DNA of 64,000 nt, from NCBI GenBank assembly GCA_009792885.1, contig WMCF01000025.1:2005852-2069851 (forward strand). The letters run 5' to 3'. The translations under genes were made by a program, and so were the position numbers. Positions 38,401 through 52,560 of this stretch are shown piece after piece (within the stretch, counting starts at the first letter, position 1; each line of letters opens with the position of its first letter). The DNA is from Eremophila alpestris peregrina. Lineage: Eukaryota; Chordata; Aves; Passeriformes; Alaudidae. The notes beneath the pieces were generated by a model that did no database searches, had not been told where the DNA came from, and saw only the letters and a program-made list of their open reading frames with translations.

Positions 38401-41400
38401 AGGCAGAGTGCATTTATTTAGATAGGGATTCTCCCTCAGGCCTTGTCTTACTAACTTCAGGTGTGTTATATGCTTCGTGATGTTGCCTGGATTCGTGGTA
38501 TTGCTGATGTTTCATAAAGCACCAGTAGTCACACAAGCGCATAGAAATGCCCACTTAAATATATTTTAACTCCCCCAGTCTTGGTTGATTTACATTCTCA
38601 TGACTTCAAAAACCATCTCATGACTAATTTGAATCCCTTGGCATTTGAATGTATGGGACTGGCATTTACGTGGGTCCTAAGCAAGGTGTAACACAAATAA
38701 ATAGAAGATATCTGGGACTTAGAAATAATTTTATTTCAGAATGATGACAACATGGATATTAAATTAGTACAAAGCAACACTTATGTCAGACCTGGAAAAC
38801 AACAATGTAAAATAGGCTATCTTGTTCTAATGGCTTTGCCCAGCCAAGCCAACATGAACCATGCTGTTACTTCTTAAATTGTTAACTGTCCTGAAGTGGA
38901 GGGAATGAAGAAATTGAGGCCATCTATAACACATTTCAATAAAGCATGAGGGTGGTATTGGTTCTGTCACCTGCAGATTAAAGTAGCTGGCTTTGTTATA
39001 ATTTGATATAATTTTGTCCTTGTTATATTATTTCACTGTATTTTATTTAAAAGAAAATGAATTGAAGATATTTAAAAATACATTGCCATTGTAGAAAAAT
39101 GTGATTACATTAGCCTTCTGCTGATGCACTTCTGTCTCAATGACAGAATTTGTCAGTTTTAAAGTAGGTTTTACTCTCTGCTTAAGAAGAGTGGGTACAG
39201 AATTTCCTTAAATCACCTGTGGCTCCTCCTCCTCGTGTTCCTGTGTTTGTATGTCAGCACCATAGGAAATTAACCTAAGAACCAACGATGAAATGCCCAT
39301 TTATTTCAGTGGGACAAGCATGTCGTGCCTGGTGTTAATGTTTGCTGCCTGATATCCCACAGGGGTCTGAGTTTTGCAAAAGGACAAAGTGGAGACTAAG
39401 CTGATGATTTGGTTTGGGTATGTTAAGCCTCTTGAGAAATGTCACAAAGCGCCTCATTGAACAGCCTGTTGAAATAAATGGCAGGACTCTGCCTCACATC
39501 AACAGATTTGAGCCCACCCCTCACATCTGTTAGTAGCTTTGGAAACAGTACTAGACCCAAATTCACAAAACCTGGCATTTCAGAACTCACTGCAGTGTAT
39601 CTCCAGTTACCTGTGTTGACTTGTTTCCTGTGGGGCATATGAGAAGTTGAATCAAGCTATTGTCATTATCTATTCCTGTAAATTATTGATATCTGAAATG
39701 CTGATGCTTCAGGCTGTGGTTACAGTAAGCATTAAAGCTTCCTGGAGTATTATTTTTCTTACTGGCTCTTGTCCCATATTCTGGCCTTGCTCACTTCCAG
39801 AAAAAGTAGTGATTGACAGATCATTCTTGCATGTATATATATGATTATTTGCATTCATTTCAGGAATGTCAGAGAAAATGCAATGGTAAATATTGATTTC
39901 AAGCAGGAAAAGGCAATGCTTTCTTTTAAGCACAAACATCTCTGTAGCTAGTTAAATTTTAAAGTAAAATTTGAAAGTGTGTGTGTTTACCTACCTGCAC
40001 AAAGCCAGAAATTATTTTCTTAGAGTTCAGCAGTGACCTTCCCACTCTTTGCTTTTCTGTTGGCCACAGCAAAGCAGCAGCTATGGCACTCAAGAGCAGT
40101 AGATTTGAGCTGGCTATCCAGGCCCAGAAGGAAGGAGCTGGATTTTGTTTTGCTAGGAAGAGAAATGGCCACTGCAGATCAGAGAGGATCCACCCTCTCA
40201 CCAAAAACAAAGCAGAACCATTATTTCAGAACCTTTCTAAGACATGTTGTTGACCTCATATGCCAGCACCAGAGCTCTGACAGAGTGCATCAGTACTCTT
40301 CTGTGGTGTGGAATACTGCATGTGCCAGAGAAACCTGAAAGCATGGTAGTAAATTATTATGTGTAAAGCTTCTGGGACAGATTACTCAACCCTATTTTCC
40401 CAATGAATTTTATTATCTCCTGTCAAGGAAAACATATTACAGAAAGCAAGGGCCCTGTGTGTCTGTAAAGCTCTTCCACAGATGTAAATACTGAAACTTT
40501 GGGGATAGTATAGGGTACTAAGCAACCCATTTCACTGTTCACATCAACAGTAATTAAGAATGCTTGGATCTCAAAGGCTTTAGTTGATTTATTTGAGGTC
40601 ATACTGAAGCCTATAGGTGAATTGACCCATGACAGTTTTATAGGGCTAAAGCTTGTCTTAGGTTAGGCTTTTCTTTTCCTGGTAACCCATACTCAGATGG
40701 CAGGGAGCACTGGCCCTCTCCCAGGAAAGCATTTAAATACGATGTGGAATATGAGCATAAAATCCATAAAGACAGTGCTTGACTTAATAATTCCACAGGG
40801 ATTCAGGTTACATGTGAGCTTTGCTGGAATGGGCATGTGATGGGATCTCTCTGCTTCCTGGTAACAAATGCAAGGAGAGATGTTTGCCCTCCTAGGAGAA
40901 GGCATGAAATTGGCTCCAGAGTGCTGATAATCTCCCTGGAGGTTTCAAATGTTTTGGGGGTAGCACATTGCCCACGTACACTCCTGAAGCACCAGCAATG
41001 TCCTTGCAAATATGGCATTACTGACTGTCTGAGGCTCTCCAAATTTTCCTTGTTTGAAGCACACTGCTGCCAGGACAGTTTGGACCCTTCCTTTGGCATC
41101 CCCCTGCCTCCTGCCCTCCTGCATCTCTGCACCATCTATCCTGATCCAGAAACCCAGTGAGCTCTATCTGTGGGCTGCGGGGGAAGGGGAACATTGCAGT
41201 GGAAGTAACAACTCTTGACATTCAACTCAAGGAGTGGGAAATCTGTCACCACACCTTCTGCTAACACGGAGAGAGCTCTGAGGCTTGAATTACACCCCCT
41301 GTCCTGAAAGCCAGGCTGAAGCATCCCGCAGGAAGCTGACCTGGACTACCCCATGGTCACTGTACAGGAGGATATCTCGCAAGGCAACCATATGCTGAGG

Positions 41401-44400
41401 CTGATGTAGTGGCTTGTGACAGGCTTCTCACTAAGGAGAGTGGCAGATATCTTGAATGATGTCTAACAGTAGCCAGATTTTAACTTATTAATCTTGCAGA
41501 ACACTCATGAAGTCATGTTTTGCTTTATTTGATGTGGTGGAGTTAGCTTTTAACTAACACTGATGATGCCAGTGATCTGTATATGCCAGTCTACTTTTTG
41601 ACCACTATTTAAAATATTCCTTGCTGTTCTTTTCCTATCCTAACTTGCTCATCCTTGCTCCTTTATACGATTATAAAAAGAATTTCCTTCGTCTTCTATT
41701 CATCTTTTAACTTTCAAGAGCCAAATATACTTACAAGGGTCTGGGCCTTTCAGCACAAAAAGGGGGGAAAAAGTGATTACTATTTACTGCTCTTCTGATA
41801 TCAGAATTAAACTGTGCCTTGCCAGGCTTGCTTAGCTGGCACTAGGAAGATTAATACACCCACATTTGGCTTACTCAAGTTACAGACTGTTTACGCTAAC
41901 AATTTGGAGAAAATGACACCAGTGGTCTCCAAGAAGTGAAGTGCCAACACAACAGATTTTAAAATCTGCAAGAAATAAAAAAATGGGCCTTAGTAGGAAA
42001 TGAAAGTCTTGCATGCTGGATTAATAAGAGGAAACTGTTCACGGTATATAAAATACAATGTGTCCAGGACCTGCTTGCTAATCCAAAGCTATACCGGAGC
42101 TAAAAAGTTTGACTTTTACCATTGCTAAATATCTGGGAAAGCCGGGCACACCAGTGTATTAAAATGTTCCTTTAAAATGGCATTTCCTTGCAACCCACAA
42201 AAAGGTTGTTTTCCAATCAAATCTGCATTTAAATCCACATACTGAAAATGCTTCTGCACATATTTAATCCACCTTGTATAAAGAAATTCTTGCAAGATGA
42301 TGGCCTGAAAGTGTATGGGGTTTTTTACCTTTTTAGTCCTGACCTTGCATGGGAGAAGAATGGGATTTTCAAGTGTGCTTAAGAAAGTGAGGCATGCAAT
42401 TCTCCTTGTTTCTCATCCTGGGGGCCTAATCCTTAAAGATATCTTAAAAATTCTGACCAGAATATTTCAAGGAGGAAAATAGTGTCTATGGCTGCAGGCC
42501 TGACAACACACACAGTTTTTAGAGAAAGGTAAATGTACTGAAGGAACCACCATGAGAAAAATGGCTTAACAGTTGCAACTGCAAGACAGAGTGTACTTGA
42601 GCAAACAGCATAATTGTACGTGCCAAGTACTCCAGTGCAGAACATTTATTTCCAAATCCATGCAGGGAGGGGAATGTGTAGTAAATGACTCACTCTTACT
42701 ACCTTACAGTCCTCACATCATGTTTTCTTCTAAATTACTGTGATTGTTCCAATAGTCTATAAAGAATATATTATCTGTACATGAGAATATTACTTATATA
42801 GGAGAATATAAAGGATAGTTACAGAATTAAAGACCTGCAGTAAGTTTTCATCAGAGCTCCAACGAGCCCTTTGTCAATACTGCCCATATCGCCCATGTTT
42901 CAACACTATTTTTTATTTATGGCAGAATCTTTAGCCCACTGGAGCAGTGCAGAGATTTTCTCTGAAACCAGCATAGGCATGCTCAACTCCTAACCTTACA
43001 AATCAGAGACTAAGCTGTTTCCTAAAAAAATTTCTAGGGTGGCTTGTTGGAATACCTTTCCTCTTTTAAAACTCCTAAATTCTCTCCTCAAGACTGTGAA
43101 AACCATAGGAACATGCAAGAACATGCTGCGACCCTATTTCCAAAATTTCTGAAAAAGTCGTGGAAATCCATATCTCTCCAAAAGCCACTGAAAATTTTTC
43201 AACTGATCCAACCTGCACTGTCAGGAGCTACAGTTTGAATGTTCTCAGGTGGAAACTTACTCACAAAACCCTGTGACTCCCAGCTCTATCATGGTCTCAG
43301 TCATTTCTGAAAACTGCCTTCAGTGCCCCACCACTGTGCTGAGCTCAGAGCAACAGTGCAGCCCAAAGTGGGCATTAATTGCCCTGGCACAGTACTGCTC
43401 AGATAGAGCTGCCTGGGAAAAGGGAGTCCTTCAAACAGAATGAAAGCAAACAAAACAGTTGTCTCAATCATAGTGGCACAAGCTGTGATGTTTGATGATT
43501 ACTGATAAGGTGAAATGGGATGCTAAGTATAGTCCCTAAAAATCTGACCCTAAACTGAGCATGTCTAGTAAATATCAGTAAAACACTGGCATTATATACA
43601 AAAGTTGTCAGAGAAGCTCAGCAGGGATTTGTTGGTTAGAGTGAAGTCCTTAGCCACAGTAAAGCACCTAGGAGAAAATATTTCCCTGTAGTGCATTATT
43701 TATGACACAGTAATAGGTCATGACAAATGATCCTTTACAAGAAGCAGATATAAAAGCATAGGTCTCAATCTCTCCCTCGTGTGTTGAGGCTTTCAGGAAC
43801 TTTAAGGAAAATTATTTCCAATAAACTTTAATTTAAACTTTAAAAAGAGCTGCTCTTACTAATCCTCTTCTTGCTGACCCAGATAACTCAGGCTGTATGA
43901 GGTGGGGGATCTTCAGGCACTGACACTCTGTTACTGTGACTTTACCTGCAGGAAACACTATTGGGAAATTATTTTATCTAAACATACATGGTGGATAGCC
44001 AAAATATCTGAGGTGTGACTCTTCATGTTGGCACACCCAAGCAGAGTGCCCAGATGCTCTGACTTCAATTGTGCAGCATAGCGAGTGCAAAGATGACAGA
44101 AAATGAACTCTGTTTCTGTTTAGCACCATCAAAAATAAGACACAGGATGTCTTGAAACAGCAGTAGGCATACATACCTCTCTGTTTAAACAACACGTAAG
44201 GGGAAGAGAAAACACTCAGAGAAAAACACACAGCCCCTCAATTTCCCCAGCATCTTACTGAAATACCAGGTTGGAGAACAGAATGAGGGCTGAATACAGA
44301 AAGAATACACAACTAGATGGAGTTTAGGGCATTTTGAGAATGATTTAACACAGCCTGTAAGATAAAGTAAAATGAAAGTGAAATGAAATCTTTAAGTGTA

Positions 44401-47400
44401 TTTTTATTTGGAAAAATAGGTGCCTAAAGTACTCTCTCTTCCCTTGATCTGAGTGCAGATCTTTGCATTGAGTCTCTATCAGCTACCTTCACTAGGAAAA
44501 ATAAAAATTGCTTTATTCCCATAATAGTCTGCTTGGGCTGGGCTACACTGCACGTCAACAAGACTCATTGACTTAGCTGCAGCTATAAATTTTGCTCAGT
44601 GTCACTGAGAACACAAATTGAAGACAATGAAAACTCTGTGGCTATAACAAACATCCCAATTTATTCCATACAAGTTTAATTTCCTTGATTGGAAACCACA
44701 GAAGCTGGTTGAGTTTATAGGACTGGGTTTTAATATCAATGATATGAGAGCCCAAAATACAGAAATTAAAAGAAAATAAACACAGATGTCTCCCATGTCA
44801 TGTTTGAGGTTTATTTTACAAGTACATGAACTCTGAACTCCAGAGGAACAAGCGTATTTATATTTGTAAATACAACATGTGTGAGAAGGGATATTGGCAT
44901 ATTTGGATGGAAGTTGTGGGGAAGAGCCCATATAATTTGCATCTTAAGTCCCAAATTAAATTTGCATTTTTTACCTTGCATTTTTACCTGGGTTTTACCC
45001 TTCCTTCTTCAGCTGTCTTTCCTACTTCCTTCCTCATAGCTAGCAGGCCTCCCACACCGTCATGGTTCTTGAAAAACTTTATTTTTCCTACCACCCTTTC
45101 AGCTCACTTAAAAGACAGACACCATGTGCTCTCTCTAGAATCAAATCCTGACTACCAGTTACTCCGACACCTCTACCTGCACTGCACATTTGATACCTTT
45201 TGACTTTCAATCAGCCATAAGATGATACAGTGAAAAGATGTTTGAGCAGTGAGAATTATAATGGATCAAAACAACACATGAATTCTTTGTCAGCATAATA
45301 AGAAAGCAAGAGTGATATTACCCTACACAATCACTTTTATGGCTAAGAATCCATTGCTCCCACAGACTTCCTCACTTGATTATGGGTGCCACAATTTTTG
45401 AAAGACAGACAAATTGAAAATAATTTAGAGATAGCGAAGTATCAGTAAATAGTAAAATAAGACTGTACAAGGGAAAAAAATCAGAGTTGGGCACGTCAGG
45501 TCAGGAAATCAAAATATAATTTCTACATTAAGCATGTTACAGTCATGGTTGATTAATTTAGAGAGAAAGATAAGAAATGAAAGCTTCAAGCAGAGAGGGA
45601 AAATGTAACTTTGGTATTAGGGAAAACTTCCCAGTACAAAGCAAAATTAACAAAGAATAAACTTTCAGGAAAGACTGCATAATAGCTATCATTGCAGAAG
45701 GTCAGATAAGAGACCTTCATCTATTTCATATCAGTTAAGGAGAACTGAATCATATCTGCACTTTAGGAGGATGACCCAAACCCTAGCCTTCTACCAAAAG
45801 GTTCTCATCAATAATCCTCACAACTAACCTATTTGAAGCTTTTGTATTAATATAAGCCATGAGCTCTGTTTAGCATAGGATTAAATACTACAATCTGTAA
45901 GGCTTAAGAAATTAGTATATTCTCTCTATAGGTGTGCAAGAACCAGTGACATTCAGGTGAATAGAAAACTCCTAAACACTTAAAAAGAACATGCAGAAGT
46001 TAATGGACAAGACCAATAGCAGTTTCTGAAGTTGCTTAATGGGCTTTAATTACAGACAGCCTTGTTGATAGATCACACCTGACCATCCTCTGAGCTTTTA
46101 TAAAATGCAGATGCCTGAAAGGGCATTAAAAATGCTGGTGGTGTTCTCCTTTACCTTTCCAGCTCTGTGTATCTGGCATTAAGTTTTGATAGTTGTGTTA
46201 TTTAGATGAATTTGCTGCTGTCTTTCCTTAGCCTACCTGGATAATATTTGGTCTACTGCTGGGATTCTGTTCTCCTTCAGAAGGTAATAATTCTCCCAAA
46301 TATTTTTTCCTTGTTAATAATTGCCTGACTTCAATGGACTTAGAGGAAAAGGATAATAGTGTCTTTATGCATGACTTCAAGCTTTCTAATTCTGCTTCAG
46401 CTATGTGATCTATGTTCTATATTGCTGTCACACTTCTGAGTTTCAGGTAAAATTTCTAAAAGAGGAATGGAGAGAAATGTGTTCTCATTGAAGCAAAATA
46501 CATAGATAAAAATGTGATGCTACCATTTAAATACATGTAACAACTTAGAAGCACATCAACAGAGGAACTGTTTAATAGCTTTTGTGTAAATTATTTACAG
46601 GATTTCAGGTATCTTTTGCCTCTGTGCATTGAAAGCTGGTTTGCAAAAAAGAAAAAAAAAAAAAAGCTAATGTAAACCAGCATCAGGGCTATGCTTCATT
46701 TAAACTGATGTGAACTTTTAGCTCATTAGTACAGAGTCTTCTTAGCCCTGAGTTTTATCTCTATGTCTTTCTGAAAAAGCAGAAGTCTGGCCTGCGTCAA
46801 GTTAAAGCAGAAGGCCACATGTCTCCTGAATGCTTTATAATGCTGTCCTAGTGTCCTTTCTTGCCATTACAGACAACAAGTTTCAGTCTAGCTTTTTGCT
46901 TTGCATAAGCTTGAAACCCTGAGTCATACACCACCTGGTGCTTCAGGTCTGTAGAGTAACAGCCAGCTACAGCAGAATGGAAAATAAATCCTGTAAGGAC
47001 AGAAGAGAATCACAAAATGTCAATGCCCCAAAGATCTATAGGTCCCTTTCCACTGAATCCTTTTGACCTTTTGAATGAAGAGAGGAAGAGCAGGAGCAAG
47101 ACAGGTGATGCTGAGATTTGTGGTGAAAGGGAATGGATGTGGATTTGCCTAATCAGGTGGCTGTGCGTTTCAGCTGCAGAGATTTTAAAGAACAAGCTGT
47201 TAAAGGTTATGCAAAGACTTAACCATTTTGAAAGTTTAGGTGAGGAATAAATGTTTTGTGCAGAAGGAAGCCCTTTTAGATTGCAAATGAACGGTTTGAC
47301 TCTTAGTTGTGATTTTGTACATCATCTACTCAGCCTTATTGCTCCTCCAGCACTCTTCCCACCCTTTTAGTGTTCAACCGTCTTGTACCTAATGCTGTGT

Positions 47401-47980
47401 CAGACTTCAGTGCTGCAGTATGCAGGACATATGCTTGTTTGCTGGGAAAACATGCTACACACCTATGAATGTACATGAATAAGTAAGGTAAAAACTTAGT
47501 GTGGTAGCAATTGTGTGCAAATGCAAGACTCAGACCAACTATTCTATTTCTTCTCCAGAGAGAAAAAGGCATTTTCTCTTCAAAGCTCTCAAAAATTTTC
47601 TGTTGGATTTATAAGCTGAGATCTTTTCTTTTCCAATGTACTTTTATGAACTCCAAGGTCAAATCATGCAGGCTGAATTAGATAACAATGTCTAGAGAGG
47701 GGATGACTCAGTTTATTTGGGTGGCACAATATGAGCTACTCATGGTCCCAAGAGTTTCTCTCAGCATGTTGGGGATTTGCAGGAGATATTTCTGCTTGAC
47801 TCTTTCCTCTTGTAGATTTTCATACAGTAAAAAAAAAACCCAAAAACCAAAACAAAAAAAATCAAACTAAATCTTTGCCTGGTTTGTTAGGGAATAAGTT
47901 GTGAGATTTAAGTAGCTGCTTATAATGAAGGGGAGTGGTTTCTGTGTTCTTGAGATTAAGGATTTCTTTTATTTATTGTT
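35431..47980. other. About 12.5 kb non-coding, no recognised gene
   Basis: Unique-looking AT-rich DNA. The longest frame is 125 codons at 44826-45203 (+), opposite a 109-codon minus frame, with no domain. A TATAAAAG at about 43751 with CAATAAAC about 70 bp downstream has LTR-like spacing, but no LTR ends or flanking duplications were found. A GC-richer patch at 41080-41330 is open on both strands without recognisable content. Confidence 0.5.
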
Positions 47981-47989
47981 GAATATTTA

Positions 47990-48360
47990 ATGTGCATATT
48001 TGACACATAACCCAAAATTTCAGCAGTCTCATACCACCTTTTGAGTAGTGTGAGCACATGATGGAGACCTTGTAACAGTATCAGAGGTGGTGCCAGGCTG
48101 CAGGGGTGGATTGTACCTTGTGGGGAGGCTCCCTTGGACTCAGCCTGTCCAGGCAGGGGATGCAGGCACAGAATGCCTGTCCCACACCCCCAGCTCATGC
48201 CCAAGCCTTGCCAGGCTGGTGGCACCTGCTGTGCTGGTGGAGGCTGCCTAGCTGCCAGAGAGCTTGAAAGGACTGGTGCACAAGAAGGCTGGCATTCCTT
48301 CTCTGGGAGAGGTGGCACTGCCCTTCAGAAGGGACTCAGCAGGGACCACCTTAAATAATA
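47990..48360. other. GC-rich block without CpG
   Basis: From about 48030 to 48350 the sequence is GC-rich and full of CTGCC/GGCAGG-type words. I see no CpG in it. A 120-codon minus frame (47956-48318) and a 74-codon plus frame (48134-48358) cover it, Pro/Gln/Leu-rich and Gly/Cys-rich respectively, with no recognised domain. This is probably an old heavily methylated sequence. Derivation from an exon or repeat cannot be ruled out. Confidence 0.45.
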
Positions 48361-51060
48361 AGCACATCAACTTTATTTGCTGTAAGTAATGTCTCCTTAA
48401 AAAAGGTTATAATCTACATTAAGAGTGGCTAAGGTATTTTATTCCCTTTTAGGAGACAGACATGAGAATTTTTTTTTTTGTGGCTCATTGTTGCTAAATG
48501 TAGAGCAGAATTCAGCTGCCTTCTCTCTCAGGACAACCTACAGCTCCTTTTCAGCTGAACCTAATGCAATTCTAGAAGCTTGCTGACTTTTTTGTTAGGA
48601 GAAAAGCATCCCAATAAATAATCTGGAGCGTTGCTCTGATAGACTGAGTCACTGTTTTCTGAAATAGGGCAAAGATCATCTAATTTATATGCCTGATCTT
48701 CCATATGGATGTCTTTAAAACCCTTTAAAACTTAAAGAGAAAATATTCCTGATCTTGTCTCGGTTCTGAGCAGAGAGTTTGATTCCTGGAACTGGCTGTA
48801 CCATTAAAAAGAGCATGTGATATTTTTTTATGATGGGATCAGAACAGGTGAAAAGGAGGTGGAGAATAGGGCATAAACTTATTGTCACTTTTTTTTAAAA
48901 TCAAGGAACACACATCTATTGATTTGTATTCACGACTTATCTAGCCATGAAAAGAGTGGGTGGAAAGAGAAATTGAATAGTTTATTTTCAACAGCTTATC
49001 AATGAGTCTTCAAGTGTCCTTTTCCACTACTGACAGTAATTTTTCTTGTGCCTGCAGTATGGTTTCCCTTGTGAGTTAGAGTCTCAGTCTGGCTTAACAT
49101 TTTTGAGTCATCAGTTACACATCTTCTATCTGATATATTAATTGTGGCCCTGTGACTACCTTTGTCTAGATTTTTGTCAATGGAATCGTTAATTAAAATT
49201 TCTCTAGACCCTTTCCTCAGGACCTTCTTTAGCCTGTTCTGTATTTCCTGCAGGAACTTCTGTGATCTTGATAGGCTTATCATGAGGGGCTACTGGTTTG
49301 GTTGGTTTTCTTTAAAAAAATACAGCAACCCACAAGTTTCAAGATCTTTGGAAGTTTTGTGTTTGAAAAAGACATAAAAAGTCTGCCATGGTTGTTATAT
49401 TCAAGTCTCTTTCTACAATGGCCAGTTCACATCCTTCATATCTGGCTCCCATAGGGGTTTTCTAAATTTAGATAGATTTTTCTTCTTTTGGAGTTGAAAC
49501 CCACAAAATAAAGAAGGGTGTCCTTTTTCCCACATTAGTCAACACTACTGTGCTTTGCCTTCCTCTTGTAGAATTTACTTGCCCCTTTTATTTCCCTGAT
49601 GCTTGTTTAAGATTGCTAATTTAAAACTTCTTTTCATACACTTCAGAAAAAATGTTTTACTTATAAAATAGTGAAAATCAAACTGAAAGAACCATCACCA
49701 TGAAATCAGCAGGTTGTGATGCATTAATAATGGGTGTGCTCTGTTAACAGGAATTTATGCAGTGATATTTTATTGCTTCCTAGATCTTCCATAGAAAACT
49801 TTAGTCCTTTTCAGGCAAGCAATTTTCACATTTTTAGGTCATTTTGAGGGTGGTTTTCAAGTTACAGAAAAGCCTACACTTTTCTGAACTCCTTAGGAGG
49901 TAATAGGAGAGCTGAGTTTTCACTTCCAGAAGAAAGTAAAAAAAAAACCTGATAGACAAGAGCTTTGAATGATGATGGTTGTCCTATCGGTTTGACTTTA
50001 TGGCTTTCTGATCTGTGCAGTATGGTCAACTTCTCTCTACAGGAAACATGGAGGGATGAAACTGCTATAATTTTGCTCCCTTTAACTCCTAATTAAATGA
50101 ACATAAAAATATCACACAACACCTGAGAAAGCCAGCTGAGGAACAGATACCATAAAATGTGCACAAAATATAATAAACCCCAGGAATACGATGCCTAATA
50201 GTACCTTTATAGAAATAAGACCTCTAGCTCTTGTTTTGTCCATTTTCTTACTATAGAAATGAAACAAAATGAATTTACTGGAACATGTGTCTGATGTATT
50301 TGCAATCAAAACGTAGGAACCCATCTCTTAAAAAAGCAAAGGTGGGGAGAAATCTCTGTTAAACCACTGTTTTAGAGGGTTGCCTGTCAGCTCTGTTCCT
50401 CTTCTGTATTTCCTTCTTGCCTTGATTTACTGAAGAAATGGATGCTGCATGGTAGTTTATTCCTTGTGCTGGCAACACAAACTTTCTCATGTAACTTAAA
50501 CAAGTACTCTTTCTGTGTTTTAACAGGGCTAAGGTTTGCCTTGAGGCTTATAAACCAAATTGACATCTCTCTCCTTTGCAAAATGAGTTGTAGTTTTAAA
50601 ATTGCATTTGTCTTACTCATGTGGTTAAAAGCATCATTCTCAAAACTTGAAGAGATAAACTGTGTTTTAAATAAATTGCAAATACAGAAAAGATAAACTA
50701 AATTAAATGTACTTCCCACTTTACCTGTGAATACAATACTCTTTTGGAAACTAGCTATTTTTAAATCTAGGTTAGGATTATGTTAGATTCTCTTCACTAC
50801 AGTTGTCCAAGTAATGCTTCTGAATAGAAGTGGTATCCAATTATGAAGTAGCCTATGGCAATTTGCATCATGGAACTCAAAACATTTATAATCTAGAGGA
50901 AGGAAATGAGAAAAATAAGAAGGAGTTTCTTCTTAAATACTGAATTTTGAAGTATGTATGATTAGCACTTTCCAAAACTGCAAAGCAGAATAAAAACAGA
51001 TTTTAAACAAACTCATTTATTATGCCAACAATACATCTGACCTAGTTTTAGAACTTTTCC
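48361..51060. other. Non-coding, no recognised element
   Basis: AT-rich DNA. The 94-codon minus frame at 48999-49283 is Lys/Ser/Thr-rich with no identified family. No repeats or RNA genes were supported. Confidence 0.5.
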
Positions 51061-51080
51061 TTTTTTTTTTTTTTTTTTTT
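51061..51080. repeat. Poly-T tract (T20)
   Basis: Twenty uninterrupted T's, the longest homopolymer in the window. No recognisable retroposed body lies beside it on either side. Confidence 0.95.
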
Positions 51081-52253
51081 AATAGTTCTGCACTGTCAGA
51101 ACACCAGCACAAGCCAGTAAAATGATTAAAGCATTCTCTCTAAATTTCAGAGAATGACAGAAGTATACTGCAGCTGTGATGGACAGGAATGATTTGTACC
51201 AGCTGTGATAAGCTTGATGTGAAACTGGCAGGCCACAATTTCACTGGTTGAAATGAGCCCAAAAAACATCTTTGACAATATTAGTGTGGTCCTGAATGAG
51301 AGAGTAGGATGTTTTTTCACATCTTTGTAAAACACATTATGAAAACCAGCAAAGAAATATGGTATCTAAAAAAAAAAAAATTCTTTGGCATTGAGTCTTT
51401 AAAAATTAAGATTCCTTTCCCTCATGCCATGCTGACATTTTATACACTGAGAAAATCTTCTCTTTTCTGTTATTGGCAGAGCTGCTGCACTGTGTAACAC
51501 CATCTTTTGGTGCTCTTGGTAGGCTTAGAACTCTTTTTATGAAGGGTCCACAATGCAGTGCAAACAAAAGTGTGCGCCATAACCTTATGAGAAAATGAAA
51601 CTGAGAATGAACTAAAACAGATTATTGGTGTTTGTATTGCTTTGTATGTTTAGTGCAATCTTAAGCAGTTAATACTGGAATAGTTCTCCTGAATGTCAGT
51701 GACAGTTTGCATCTGTGTTAAATTGTTTTAAAAATTTGGTCAGTTGCATAAGCAGTCAGGACATGGACTAGCAAAATAAATAACCAGTGATATGTTCCAC
51801 AGAATTTTTTTTTTCCCCTTGAAGTGAGTTAATTGAAAACAGTGTATAGGTATTGACTGGGACACCCAGCCACTATATGTTTTAACAGAACCCATAAACC
51901 AATCATGATTAAGTTTAATAGATCAATATGAAATTTACTAAAGCTCTGTTAAACTTTAAGCAGTTAAAATCAATAGATAACCTACTGCAAACAGATACAG
52001 AAAGGCTCTTGATTGCCAACAGAGTTAAACATCTCATTGTAAAGAGGTGGTGGGAGGGGGGTGGAATAGAAAGCTCTTCTATGTCAGCAGAATTGTCAGT
52101 GTCATGACTGCTCCAGGATCATCTTAAGAAGAAGTACATTTAGAACTATTATGCTGACCTGGTTTTAGAACAAAACCATATACAAAGCTGTGGGCATAAT
52201 CTTCATCTGTAGGTTCAACCCCACATGTTTTATCCTGCCCACTACTTGGTGTA
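51081..52253. other. Non-coding, no recognised element
   Basis: AT-rich sequence up to the minus-strand LTR. Nothing further could be supported. Confidence 0.55.
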
Positions 52254-52259
52254 CTGTAG
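52254..52259. other. Target site duplication (left) of minus-strand LTR
   Basis: ctgtag, identical to 52561-52566. Confidence 0.85.
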
Positions 52260-52560
52260 TGTTGCACTGCTACACAATAGAATGGCACGACACACAGTAA
52301 CAGCGAGGGAAAAGGAGAGAGTTTAATAGAAACAATCGGCCTATTTATACAAAAAAGAACACAGGAAAAGATTGGTGGAAAAAGGTTCCACCTCTACACA
52401 CACAGTGGCTAATACAAATGCTTGTCTAGAGAATCTATCCCACCAGAAAGAATGTAAATATCTAAGCTAGTTAAAAAAACACCCGTTATTTACATGAAAA
52501 CCCATGAGAAACTGACTCTAAAATACAACTTATCAGAAGGCTTAAAAATTCAGAATAACA
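52260..52560 (-). mobile_element. Solo LTR, ERVK/alpharetrovirus-like, minus strand
   Basis: A 301-bp element bounded by TGTTGCACTG (52260) and AGAATAACA (52560), a TGTT/AACA terminal inverted repeat, with perfect 6-bp ctgtag duplications on both sides. Six-bp duplications and a length near 300 bp fit class II (ERVK or alpharetrovirus-like) LTRs of birds. Orientation is read from the minus strand: CCACCAAT (CCAAT box, 52378-52371), TATAAATAGG (about 52348-52339), and ATTAAA as a polyadenylation signal (about 52328-52323), followed by an about 65-bp U5-like tail. No internal viral genes are present, so it is a solo LTR. The short interval from TATA to polyadenylation signal implies a very short R region. 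I do not recognise the exact family. Confidence 0.85.
52339..52378 (-). promoter_or_regulatory. CCAAT and TATA boxes of the minus-strand LTR
   Basis: On the minus strand CCACCAAT is followed about 22 bp later by TATAAATAGGCCG. This promoter-like arrangement supports the assigned orientation. Confidence 0.55.

Noticed and set aside
43480..43880. LTR-like promoter and polyadenylation spacing (TATAAAAG near 43751, CAATAAAC near 43820)
   Set aside because: I could not find TG/CA ends with matching flanking duplications, nor a known family.
44826..45203. 125-codon plus-strand open frame
   Set aside because: No domain, no homology I can recall, and a minus-strand frame of 109 codons overlaps its left end. 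This is expected by chance in 64 kb.
48999..49283. 94-codon minus-strand frame that looks protein-like (Lys/Asp/Ser-rich)
   Set aside because: No recognisable family, no upstream promoter and no clear splice context.
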